Shown here: positions 14,721 through 21,465 of the stretch, piece by piece
Position numbering within the stretch: the first letter of the stretch is position 1
Layout: every line of letters begins with the position of its first letter
Source: Flavipsychrobacter sp.
Lineage (GTDB): Bacteria > Bacteroidota > Bacteroidia > Chitinophagales > Chitinophagaceae
Reading direction: 5' to 3'
Length of the DNA: 21,465 nt
Assembly: GCA_021156265.1 (NCBI GenBank)
Contig: JAJNBR010000013.1
Span: forward strand, 1 to 21,465
Program-made: the position numbers and the translations under genes
The notes under the pieces: generated by a model
Database searches by the model: none
Told to the model about the DNA's origin: nothing
What the model saw: only the letters and a program-made list of their open reading frames with translations

Positions 14721-16504
14721 TAGCTGTGAATCATTTCCGTTTGATGCCGGTATAGAGCAGCATATCTGCCATTCAATGACATCAGCGATTCATGCGTTCC
14801 CTGCTCTTTTATCTGTCCTTCGTCAAGCACAATGATCTTGTCAAACTTCCAGCTGGTGAATATCCGGTGTGTGATCACGATGGTTGTCTTATTGGCCAGG
14901 TAGTCTTTGAGGTTTTGAAGAATGGCTTTTTCCGTTTGGGTATCTACTGCAGACAAAGATTCATCCATTAGTAATACCGGACTGTTTTTTAACAACGCTC
15001 TTGCCAGCACCATGCGCTGCTTTTGGCCGCCCGACAGCATTACTCCTCTTTCCCCGATCACTGTTTCGTAGCCTTTCTGCAGCATGACAATGTCTTTTTC
15101 AAGATCAGCCATTTGTGCCGCTTTCTTTACGTCTGCTTCTGTCGCGTCCGGTTTGCCAAACTTTATGTTGTTGAAAACGGTATCGGAGAATAAGAATGCT
15201 TCCTGCGGTGCATAAGCTATTTGAGCGCGCAAATTTTGCAGATCGAATCGTTTTATATCGATACTATCAAACGCCACTTCGCCTGATGTCGTGTCGTACA
15301 TGCGCAGTAATATATGTGCCATTGTCGATTTACCCGATCCTGTTTTACCTATTATGGCGATCTTTTGCCCGGGCTGTATGTTCAGGCTAAAATGTTTTAA
15401 CGCCTGGATACCTGTATGCGGGTAAGTGAAGCTGACGCTGTTAAAGTTGATGGCCCCTTGCAAAACGTGTTGTACAGCGTTGGCCGGAGTAGTAATTAAC
15501 GGTTTTGTATGCAGGAATTCGTCAATGCGCTTTTGTGATGCGCTGGCTCTCTGTATCATGGAGGCCACCCAGCCAATGCTCGATATCGGGAACATCAGCA
15601 GGTTGATGTAGATCACGAACTCCGCGATATTTCCTGCAGTTATCTGTCCTTTTATAGCGAGGTAGCCACCTATTAACACGGTACTCAGCATGCTCAGCCC
15701 GATGAACAGGTTCATCGTCGGGAAATAGATCGCTTCAGTAAGCGACAGGTTGATGGCGCTCTTCCGGTACTCCTCAGATGTTTTGTTGAAGAAACCCAGT
15801 ATGTTTTTTTCCTGGACGAACGATTTTATAACCCGGACACCCGAATAGGATTCCTGTGCAGTTGTTGTAAGGTCAGACAGCTGCGCCTGTATTTTTTCAC
15901 TCTTCCTGAATATTACCCTGTTTACTAAATAGATGGACAGCGCCAGCAAGGGCAGCGGGGCGATCACGTACAAAGTAAGCATTGCATTTACCCGCAACAT
16001 ACCCCAGATACACATAACGGACAGTATGATAAGGTTGACGCTATACATTAAAGATGGCCCTGTATACATTCGCACGCGAGACACATCTTCCGACATACGG
16101 TTCATCAGGTCGCCGGTAAAATGGGTTTTATAAAACTGCGTGTGTAACTCGTGGTAGTGATTGTATATCTCGTTCTTCTGATCGTACTCTATATGTCGCG
16201 ACATAACAATGATGGTCTGCCGCATAAAGAACATGAAGATGCCGCGCATAATGGCCAGGCCCAGCAACAGCAGGCCGTTCAGTAAAACCAGTTGAAAGAT
16301 GTACTGCTCAAGTCCGGCTTTCAGTTTTGAGCTGCCCAATAAGTGATAGCTGTTGATGTTAAGCGTTACACGGTCGAGTATGTTTCTCACCACGACCGGT
16401 GCAAGAACTGCGAAAACGTTGGAGACAGCGATGAATACCAATCCAAGCAATAATCTCCATTTATACTTGATAAAATACTTATTCAGCGAAGCAAGGTTCT
16501 TCAT
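14720..16504 (-). CDS. ABC exporter, fused membrane and ATPase domains (MsbA/multidrug type)
   Basis: This is a 594-residue half-transporter. The membrane domain covers about 1-330 with six helices (near 18-37, 70-95, 147-170, 175-195, 258-283 and 288-312). The ATPase domain covers about 350-594, with Walker A GKTGSGKST at 386-394, Q-loop Q434, signature LSGGQ at 490-494, Walker B VLLMDE at 510-515 and H-loop H546. All catalytic residues are intact. It would work as a homodimer or with a partner to export a lipid, drug or peptide; the substrate is not evident, and no C39 peptidase or partner gene is adjacent. The start is the ATG at 16504. A near match to the -7 motif (GAACTTTG on the minus strand, about 16515-16522) lies just upstream, next to the terminator of the preceding gene, so it is probably transcribed alone. 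Confidence 0.94.
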   Translation of the reverse strand: MKNLASLNKYFIKYKWRLLLGLVFIAVSNVFAVLAPVVVRNILDRVTLNINSYHLLGSSKLKAGLEQYIFQLVLLNGLLLLGLAIMRGIFMFFMRQTIIVMSRHIEYDQKNEIYNHYHELHTQFYKTHFTGDLMNRMSEDVSRVRMYTGPSLMYSVNLIILSVMCIWGMLRVNAMLTLYVIAPLPLLALSIYLVNRVIFRKSEKIQAQLSDLTTTAQESYSGVRVIKSFVQEKNILGFFNKTSEEYRKSAINLSLTEAIYFPTMNLFIGLSMLSTVLIGGYLAIKGQITAGNIAEFVIYINLLMFPISSIGWVASMIQRASASQKRIDEFLHTKPLITTPANAVQHVLQGAINFNSVSFTYPHTGIQALKHFSLNIQPGQKIAIIGKTGSGKSTMAHILLRMYDTTSGEVAFDSIDIKRFDLQNLRAQIAYAPQEAFLFSDTVFNNIKFGKPDATEADVKKAAQMADLEKDIVMLQKGYETVIGERGVMLSGGQKQRMVLARALLKNSPVLLMDESLSAVDTQTEKAILQNLKDYLANKTTIVITHRIFTSWKFDKIIVLDEGQIKEQGTHESLMSLNGRYAALYRHQTEMIHS

Positions 16505-16526
16505 ATAGCTTCGTCAAAGTTCGGGA

Positions 16527-16563
16527 TAAAAAAAGAAAAGGCGGGCGTTACGGCGCCCGCCTT
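16527..16563 (-). terminator. Intrinsic terminator of the T9SS cargo gene
   Basis: Read on the minus strand, AAGGCGGGCG pairs with CGCCCGCCTT (16538-16563) across a 6-nt loop and is followed by TTTTCTTTTTTTAT-like sequence down to 16527. It lies 24 nt beyond the stop of the upstream minus-strand gene and just ahead of the ABC exporter start. Confidence 0.9.
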
Positions 16564-16587
16564 CATGGCAATGAGGGAGAATAGTGG

Positions 16588-18606
16588 TTAATCTTTTACA
16601 ATGCGTGAACGGTATACATCGGTTCCGTTCACAACTTCGATCATATATATGCCTTTGGCTTCTTTGGTCATGTCAAAGCTCAGTTTGCTGGCGCCGGCAA
16701 ACGATTTTGTTTGCAGTTTACGGCCGCTGATGTCCATCAGTACTGCTTCCTTGCCAACGATACCTGAAGGCAGTTCAATAGTGAATATGCCGGTTACAGG
16801 GTTGGGGTAAACGGTGATCTCAGCAACAGAAGGTATTGCAGCAGGACCGTTTTCTGCATACGAGCCTTTGGCAGCGGTTCCACACTGTATATCTGTGCAT
16901 TTACCCAACAGATCGCCAAGATGCGGTCCGAAGTGACTTGGCACTGCATTTACGCTGATAGAGATGGTTTGTGGATTGCTTGCATTATGGCACATAAATA
17001 CTTTGTTCGGATGATTTGGATCCCTGATGTCCAGTACACAGAACGTGATGTCGCAGGTTGTGCTGCAGCCATTGCTGTTCGTAGCGGTCAGTGTAAAAGT
17101 GTAGGTGCCGCCTGCTGTCGGGCTGAATACAGGATCTTCGCAGTTGCTGCAGCTCAGGTTGGTAGATGGAGACCATGAATAGGTGAAGCCGCTTCCACCG
17201 GTAGCAGTTGCATCCAGCGTAGCTGATTGCGGGCCGTAGCCGAGGTATATATTGTTCGGGTTGCCACCTGTGTACACGTTGTTTTCAGGTACTGAAACGA
17301 TCTCGCAAGTAGGCTGGTACTGGACTGTAACAGTTGCGTCGCAAGTCGAAACGTTGCCATTAACATCAGTTACGGTAAGTGTAACGATATTTTCGCCTGC
17401 ATCTTCGCAAGTGAAGTCAGCGGGGCTAACGCTTAAGGTCGCAATCTCACAATTATCGCTGCTGCCGTTGTTGATATTGGCAGCTGTAACAGTACCCATG
17501 CCATTCACCAGATTCAGGGTATAGTTCTGGCAAACTGCGGTTGGAACTGTGTTATCAACAACAGTCACATCGAAGCTGCACTCGCTGGTGCCTCCTATGT
17601 TGGTAAATGAATAGGTAACTGTAGTAGTACCAACAGGGAATATGTCGCCAGGCTCATGTGTAGAGCTTGATGTAACATCCAGGCAACTATTATCGGCAGT
17701 AGGTTCTGTCCAGGTTACCTGCGCACTGCAGGTAGTAGCATTTGCACCTGTGTTAACAGAAATATCAGAAGGACAACCGGTAATGGTTGGCGCTAATACG
17801 GTAAGACTACCTTCCTCAATGAATACACCTGAACTAAGCGCCTGATCACTGGCATCTGCTACACCGAGTTTAAAGTGATAGGTTTCGCATGGTGTAACGG
17901 CAGCTTTTGCTGAAAATACCACTGTAAGTCCATCATATGCAGGGCTGGGGCCGTTTATGTTATTGATGAAATACTGTGGGAAAGGTGAGCCAGGGCCCAT
18001 ACCCGTACAGTTGCTGAGCACGCCCGCACCGGTGGGAGATCCGCCATTTACACTGTTAATAGCCACAGGTATATTGGTGCCGGGTACCTTGGCGATGTTA
18101 GTAGGAACGGCATATCCCGGACCTGAAATGAAGAATCCAAACACGTCGTTGAATTGCGTGCAGGTGTAATTGGGATATTCTTCAGATCCGAACTGGTAAT
18201 CAAATTTGATAGAGTCGCCCAATGGAACGAAATCAAATTCCAATACACAGGCGTCAAAGGTGGCATTGCCACTCAATGCCGTAAGATTAGCATCGCCAGC
18301 GGTGCCATTGGCCTGGGTTTCGAAAAAAGATGCTGTGTTCATTACAGAAGCGGCATTGCCACTTGTGAGCAGGATACCACTGCTGATGTCCAGCGAATTG
18401 GTACCTCCTGTGAAAGTACCGTTGGCTACAGCGGGGCAGTTCAGTGTTGCATTTGAGACTGTTACGCCACTACCAACCATTGCGGCAGCCAGCTGAGCAG
18501 CAGTTTTGTTAGCGCTTACTGACAGTTGTGCGAAGATTTGAAAGGGCGCAGCAACCACCAGCGCAGCAAGCATCAGCTTGCGCGGGGCAAGATATTGTGT
18601 TTTCAT
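16588..18606 (-). CDS. Choice-of-anchor-L secreted multidomain protein with T9SS sorting domain
   Basis: The product is 672 residues. The signal peptide is about 1-26 (ending PFQIFAQ). A choice-of-anchor-L domain covers about 28-270, with the hallmark FDYQFGSEEYPNY (135-147) and FNDVFGFFISGPG (152-164). A HYR-type domain covers about 272-351 (CPSDISVNTG, VGTTTVTYSF), and a second HYR-like domain about 353-430. A PKD-like region at about 440-526 has YSWSP and TYTFTLTATNSNGC. A short segment at 530-570 contains VFMCHN and VNAVPSHFGPHLGDLLGKC. The type A T9SS sorting domain is at about 594-672, starting AEITVYPNPVTG and ending with the SRIVKD tail. The protein should cross the outer membrane by the type IX system and be released or anchored at the surface. 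Adhesion or binding is a guess; there is no catalytic motif. It follows the small exported protein after 46 nt and is probably co-transcribed with it. Confidence 0.92.
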   Translation of the reverse strand: MKTQYLAPRKLMLAALVVAAPFQIFAQLSVSANKTAAQLAAAMVGSGVTVSNATLNCPAVANGTFTGGTNSLDISSGILLTSGNAASVMNTASFFETQANGTAGDANLTALSGNATFDACVLEFDFVPLGDSIKFDYQFGSEEYPNYTCTQFNDVFGFFISGPGYAVPTNIAKVPGTNIPVAINSVNGGSPTGAGVLSNCTGMGPGSPFPQYFINNINGPSPAYDGLTVVFSAKAAVTPCETYHFKLGVADASDQALSSGVFIEEGSLTVLAPTITGCPSDISVNTGANATTCSAQVTWTEPTADNSCLDVTSSSTHEPGDIFPVGTTTVTYSFTNIGGTSECSFDVTVVDNTVPTAVCQNYTLNLVNGMGTVTAANINNGSSDNCEIATLSVSPADFTCEDAGENIVTLTVTDVNGNVSTCDATVTVQYQPTCEIVSVPENNVYTGGNPNNIYLGYGPQSATLDATATGGSGFTYSWSPSTNLSCSNCEDPVFSPTAGGTYTFTLTATNSNGCSTTCDITFCVLDIRDPNHPNKVFMCHNASNPQTISISVNAVPSHFGPHLGDLLGKCTDIQCGTAAKGSYAENGPAAIPSVAEITVYPNPVTGIFTIELPSGIVGKEAVLMDISGRKLQTKSFAGASKLSFDMTKEAKGIYMIEVVNGTDVYRSRIVKD

Positions 18607-18652
18607 ATTTGGTCTTGTGTTTAGGTTAAAAATGTTTTGCGTGATGAGATCA

Positions 18653-19024
18653 TTATTTGCTGAAAGGTATTTTCAGGTTCTCCGCAGCGTTGTCGGTTAC
18701 TATTTCAATGAAATAGCTACCTGCACCAAGAGAAGAAATATCTATGCTGTTAGCATACCTGAGATGAACAGATTCAGCTTTGAGCTTGATAAGCTCTTTG
18801 CCCTCCTGGTCTACAATGTGCGCGTTCAGCGTGAAATCGGCTGAGGGACTCAGCTGCAAAACAATATTATCAGGGGCAGCAGGCATAGTGCTGTAGTGGC
18901 CCTGGATTGGCGCTCCGTTCTGTGTGAAAGTGAAATTGCCGGAGGTGGTATTGGTTTCCTGCCCGTAAGAAGTGATTTGTAACAGGCATGTCAATACTAG
19001 GGAAAGAAAGATCGCTCTTTTCAT
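18653..19024 (-). CDS. Small exported protein with sorting-domain-like C-terminus
   Basis: The product is 123 residues with a clear signal peptide (MKRAIFLSLVLTCLLQITSYGQ, cut near residue 21-22). The mature part is a short beta-rich protein. Residues about 62-123 (VDQEGKELIKLKAE, then ANSIDISSLGAGSYFIEIVTDN) follow the strand pattern of T9SS type A sorting domains or of the DUF3244-like beta-sandwich. It lacks the usual YPNP start, and the end (LKIPFSK) is less typical. No enzymatic motif is present. It lies directly upstream of the large T9SS cargo (46-nt gap, same strand), so the pair may act together at the surface. A minus-strand TACTTTTT about 24 nt ahead of the ATG is a weak -7 candidate. 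Confidence 0.8.
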   Translation of the reverse strand: MKRAIFLSLVLTCLLQITSYGQETNTTSGNFTFTQNGAPIQGHYSTMPAAPDNIVLQLSPSADFTLNAHIVDQEGKELIKLKAESVHLRYANSIDISSLGAGSYFIEIVTDNAAENLKIPFSK

Positions 19025-19566
19025 ACGTTTTCGTTTTATGAGTGATAAAAAAGTAGGTATTTGATCGGTTGGTAGGGCCGAAGCCTAGGGAGGCCGGTCG
19101 GATACGATCGTTACAGGTGGTCCCCGGAGATGGGATAACCACGCCGTACACTTTTGGCGGTTAAGTGTTTTGTTCACGGTGGTGTATTTAGTAATTATTA
19201 CGTTCCTGCCTGGCTGGGTTGCTGCATGAGCACACCTCTTCCAATGCGGATTTCATAATCGACTACAAGCTATATGTCTTAAATCTTCAATTTACCGGCT
19301 GCAGATGTGTTCTCTTCTCCATGGTGATTCTCGCATTCGTCAACGAGTGTAGCCGGGGTGATTTGTCCTCTTGTGAAAGAATTTCCCTGTTTGTGAATAC
19401 AAAGTTTGAGAAATAAATTCGATATAAGGGAGGTGTTTTCACGGTATTTTTAATATTTAATTTTTATCTAATTCTAATGCTTTGTGTGATAGTCTCATAT
19501 CAATAAAACATAACATTTAATTCGCCTACCGTGCACAACTAAAAGAGAAAATATTTGCCAATATAT
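19025..19566. other. Intergenic region without a convincing gene; GC-rich island at about 19064-19170
   Basis: I see no gene with a credible start, composition or family on either strand. The part nearest the small exported protein (about 19064-19170) is GC-rich and rich in short inverted repeats, for example GTGGT/ACCAC at 19117-19142 and GGCC pairs around CCTAGG at 19076-19095. It would lie upstream of or within the leader of that gene. The rest becomes very AT-rich by 19441-19566, as expected for promoter DNA. A 65-codon plus-strand frame (19219-19416) has no recognisable protein features. Confidence 0.5.
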
Positions 19567-19568
19567 TG

Positions 19569-19576
19569 TATATTTG
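19569..19576 (+). promoter_or_regulatory. Putative -7 element ahead of the hairpin region upstream of asd
   Basis: TATATTTG is a full match to TAnnTTTG in an AT-rich context. A transcript starting near 19580 would begin just before the hairpin at 19596-19631 and could read through to asd. No -33 TTG at standard spacing is seen. Confidence 0.35.
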
Positions 19577-19595
19577 TACTGGATAAGTTAAAAAA

Positions 19596-19631
19596 TGCAC
19601 CAGGTTTTTCCGTCAGCGGGAACTTGGTGCA
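19596..19631 (+). repeat. Long hairpin upstream of asd
   Basis: TGCACCAGGTT (19596-19606) pairs with AACTTGGTGCA (19621-19631) over 11 bp with one G-T wobble. The interior adds two or three further pairs (TCC with GGG) around GTCAGC. No T-tract follows, so it is not a standard terminator. It may be the 5' hairpin of a leader or small RNA. Confidence 0.5.
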
Positions 19632-19707
19632 AGCTAAACCATGAACACAGCGGCGAAGATTGCGTCAGCGCAAGGGAGCTTTGATATGACAGGAAAACAA
19701 CAACATT

Positions 19708-19824
19708 CTGTAACAAATTCGGGTACAAACGGCTTGTGTAGTACGGTCCTGATCTGGCGGATATATTCTTGATGTCGTTGAAATTCGACAACAAACTGTA
19801 ACAAATTCGGGCGCAAACGCTTTG
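19708..19824 (+). repeat. Imperfect direct repeat pair, 88-nt period, upstream of asd
   Basis: CTGTAACAAATTCGGG occurs exactly at 19708-19723 and 19796-19811. Each copy is followed by two differing bases, then CAAACG, two more changed bases, and TTG, giving 25 of 29 matches from 19708 and 19796. Similarity also continues for about 8 nt upstream (CAACAACA against CGACAACA). The second copy ends 13 nt before the -7-like element of asd. It could be a pair of regulator sites or a small tandem duplication. Two copies are not enough for a CRISPR array. Confidence 0.7.
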
Positions 19825-19836
19825 CAGAATTGGGTT

Positions 19837-19844
19837 TATATTTG
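19837..19844 (+). promoter_or_regulatory. Putative -7 element of asd
   Basis: TATATTTG followed by CCC is a full TAnnTTTG match, 22 nt before the asd ATG. It implies a leader of roughly 17-20 nt and makes the upstream TTG at 19822 an unlikely start. Confidence 0.5.
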
Positions 19845-19866
19845 CCCTTCAAAATCGAATGATACA

Positions 19867-20859
19867 ATGCGCGTAGCAGTAGTAGGTGCAACAGGGCTGG
19901 TCGGAAGTACCATGTTACAGATCCTGGAAGAAAGGAATTTCCCCGTAACCGAGTTGATACCGGTAGCCTCGTCAAGGTCGGCCGGACTCAAGGTTACATT
20001 CAAAGGCAAGGAATATCCTGTTGTAACTGCTGACGTTGCTATAACTATGAAACCTGCACTGGCTATTTTCTCTGCAGGTGGCACTGTATCGCTCGAGTGG
20101 GCGCCGAAGTTTGCTGAAGTTGGTTGCTACGTGGTTGACAACTCATCGGCCTGGCGCATGGATCCGCAGAAAAAGCTTATTGTTCCCGAAGTGAACGGTG
20201 ATGTACTGACCAAAGATGATCTGATCATAGCCAATCCCAACTGCTCAACCATACAAATGGTGATGGTGTTAAAACCCTTACACGATAATTATGGTATCAA
20301 ACGCGTAGTAGTAAGCACTTACCAGTCTGTAACCGGTACAGGGCAGAAGGCTGTGGCAGAACTGCTGGATGAGCGTAGCGGTGGTAAAGGTCATGGTGTT
20401 TATCCTCATCCCATCGACTTGAATGTTATTCCCCAGATCGACGTATTCCAGGATAACGGTTATACCAAAGAGGAAATGAAGATGGTGCTGGAAACCTGCA
20501 AGATCATGGGCGATGATGAGATCAAAGTAACTGCTACCACTGTGCGTGTACCGGTTATGGGCGGTCACAGCGAGAGCGTAAACATCGAACTGAAGCGCGA
20601 TTTCAAGGAAAATGACGTTCGCGAGATGCTGCAAAACATGCCCGGCGTAGCTGTTATTGACAATCCTGCGGACAATGCCTATCCGATGCCTATATATGCT
20701 TACGGTAAAGACGAAGTATTTGTGGGCCGTATCCGCCGCGATTACTCACAACCAAACACCCTCAACTGCTGGGTGGTAGCTGATAACCTGCGCAAGGGTG
20801 CTGCTACAAACGCCGTACAGATTGCCAAATACCTTCATGCCCAAGGCTGGATCTCGTAA
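19867..20859 (+). CDS. asd: Aspartate-semialdehyde dehydrogenase
   Basis: The product is 330 residues from the ATG at 19867. It begins MRVAVVGATGLVGSTMLQIL, the NADP-binding loop GATGLVG at 7-13. The catalytic cysteine is C126 in NPNCSTIQM, and the substrate-binding and acid-base histidine is H234 in VMGGHSESV. The enzyme reduces aspartyl phosphate to aspartate semialdehyde, the branch point for lysine and diaminopimelate, threonine and methionine. Length and motifs are typical of the bacterial enzyme. A longer frame from a TTG at 19822 is rejected because the glycine-rich loop should lie near the N-terminus. Neither aspartokinase nor dap genes are adjacent. The 300 nt ahead of the gene hold a hairpin and a direct repeat that might take part in its control. 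Confidence 0.97.
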   Translation: MRVAVVGATGLVGSTMLQILEERNFPVTELIPVASSRSAGLKVTFKGKEYPVVTADVAITMKPALAIFSAGGTVSLEWAPKFAEVGCYVVDNSSAWRMDPQKKLIVPEVNGDVLTKDDLIIANPNCSTIQMVMVLKPLHDNYGIKRVVVSTYQSVTGTGQKAVAELLDERSGGKGHGVYPHPIDLNVIPQIDVFQDNGYTKEEMKMVLETCKIMGDDEIKVTATTVRVPVMGGHSESVNIELKRDFKENDVREMLQNMPGVAVIDNPADNAYPMPIYAYGKDEVFVGRIRRDYSQPNTLNCWVVADNLRKGAATNAVQIAKYLHAQGWIS

Positions 20860-20901
20860 TGAGGTATGTCACAAAATTGTAAAGAGTTGATATTCGAGGG
20901 A

Positions 20902-20928
20902 TTGACTCTGGCTGCAAGTGTACCTTTG
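20902..20928 (+). promoter_or_regulatory. Promoter of the exported protein at 20949
   Basis: TTG at 20902-20904 (within TTGACT) and TACCTTTG at 20921-20928 are 16 nt apart, a good Bacteroidota -33/-7 pair. Transcription would start near 20932, leaving about 17 nt of leader. Confidence 0.6.
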
Positions 20929-20948
20929 AGCTAACTAAATAATCCCCG

Positions 20949-21465
20949 ATGAGATTTAAATCTTTACTATTTATCTCGGCTATCGCTGCCGGCATGCAAG
21001 CCAACGCGCAACCCTGGGTCACAGACTCGGTTGAAATGGGCGCCGGCTACGCAAATGATATATTTTATAACCTGGCAAGCGGCGACTCTGTAGGTCAGCC
21101 GGCTAACAACTGGGATCTAGCTTTCCAGATCAACAAGTTTGGCGATCCGATGTTCAATGCATCTATCAGGGCCAACCACGTTAAAAAAAAGGTAGAGGTT
21201 TATTCGTTGCACATGGCGGTAAACGCTACTTCTTTCGCGGCTGTTTCTGCATCTGATACTGTTGGTAAAACCAGCAGGAAGATGCAGCTGATGAATATAG
21301 ACACAAGCTGGGGCGAAGGTGCCTTCACCCAGAACCGCGATCTGACCGACCTGTTCGACTTTGGCTGGGGTAAATATCAAGGCCCGCCAAACCACGACCT
21401 CATCGGAGACTCTGTTTACCTCGTGAAAGTAAACGGTACTCCTTACAAGTTCTGGGTACAACAGT
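20949..21465 (+). CDS. Exported protein, HmuY-like/T9SS-cargo type (partial, C-terminus cut)
   Basis: From the ATG at 20949 the frame is open for 172 codons to the window end. The signal peptide is MRFKSLLFISAIAAGMQANA, cut near residue 20-21 before QPW. The mature part begins with a segment of the type DIFYNLASGDSVGQ followed by NNWDLAFQIN (about 54-62), then a WGEGAFTQNRD stretch and DFGWGKYQG (137-145). The arrangement 'structure of the protein name plus NWDLAF' resembles exported Bacteroidota proteins with a HmuY-like beta-sandwich that often end in a T9SS sorting domain; the end is outside the window, so this is inference. No catalytic motif is visible. It has its own promoter-like sequence and is not in an operon with asd, which ends 89 nt upstream. 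Confidence 0.8.
   Translation, partial: MRFKSLLFISAIAAGMQANAQPWVTDSVEMGAGYANDIFYNLASGDSVGQPANNWDLAFQINKFGDPMFNASIRANHVKKKVEVYSLHMAVNATSFAAVSASDTVGKTSRKMQLMNIDTSWGEGAFTQNRDLTDLFDFGWGKYQGPPNHDLIGDSVYLVKVNGTPYKFWVQQ

Noticed and set aside
19219..19416. 65-codon plus-strand frame in the intergenic region
   Set aside because: No family, signal peptide or promoter-like element belongs to it, and its composition looks random.
19708..19824. Two repeat copies considered as a minimal CRISPR array
   Set aside because: There are only two imperfect copies, the spacing of 59 nt is too long, the repeats have no dyad, and no cas genes are near.
19634..19975. 113-codon minus-strand frame across the asd start and its upstream repeats
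   Set aside because: It overlaps the first part of asd, has no recognisable domain or signal peptide, and its repeated segments only reflect the DNA direct repeat.

Overview
The window looks like chromosomal DNA of a Bacteroidota bacterium, most likely Chitinophagaceae or a close relative. The evidence is: a type IX secretion (T9SS) C-terminal sorting domain on a multidomain secreted protein; promoter-like TAnnTTTG elements (the Bacteroidota -7 motif) just upstream of many starts; almost no Shine-Dalgarno sequences; a 29-residue AURKAIP1/COX24-like basic protein; and a gene order HU-like protein, TPR protein, small basic protein, RNase G. This is judged from reading alone; no database search was run.

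Layout. 1-3014 (minus): a membrane-embedded patatin-like lipase followed after 6 nt by a family 2 glycosyltransferase that runs off the left edge. 3092-4144 (minus): heme A synthase. 4145-4662: a 518-bp AT-rich divergent intergenic region. 4663-7719 (plus): HU/IHF-like protein, TPR protein, 29-aa basic protein and RNase G, ended by a strong hairpin shared with the convergent mfd. 7777-11777 (minus): an FMN reductase upstream of mfd. 11854-12126 (plus): a 90-aa lipoprotein. 12310-12948 (plus): scpB, with a textbook terminator. 13047-14681 (plus): a secreted M28 aminopeptidase with a C-terminal PDZ domain. It converges on an ABC exporter (14720-16504, minus) through a 43-nt palindrome that overlaps both stop codons. 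16588-19024 (minus): two exported proteins, a small one and a large choice-of-anchor-L/HYR/PKD-like T9SS cargo. 19025-19866: the largest stretch without a convincing gene, with a GC-rich island, a promoter-like element with a long hairpin, and an imperfect direct repeat of 88-nt period. 19867-20859 (plus): asd. 20949-21465 (plus): the start of an exported protein cut by the right edge.

How the genes work together. Most are housekeeping genes: cytochrome oxidase cofactor, nucleoid and RNA processing, transcription-coupled repair, chromosome segregation, and lysine/threonine/methionine precursor synthesis. Between them are cell-surface genes typical of the phylum: T9SS cargo, a lipoprotein and a secreted peptidase. 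I found no CRISPR array, transposase, integrase, phage gene, toxin-antitoxin pair, rRNA or tRNA, and no clear new multi-gene system. The best leads are small: the basic 29-aa protein, the structured repeat-bearing region ahead of asd, the inverted repeat over a promoter motif of the HU-like gene, and the paired exported proteins at 16588-19024.
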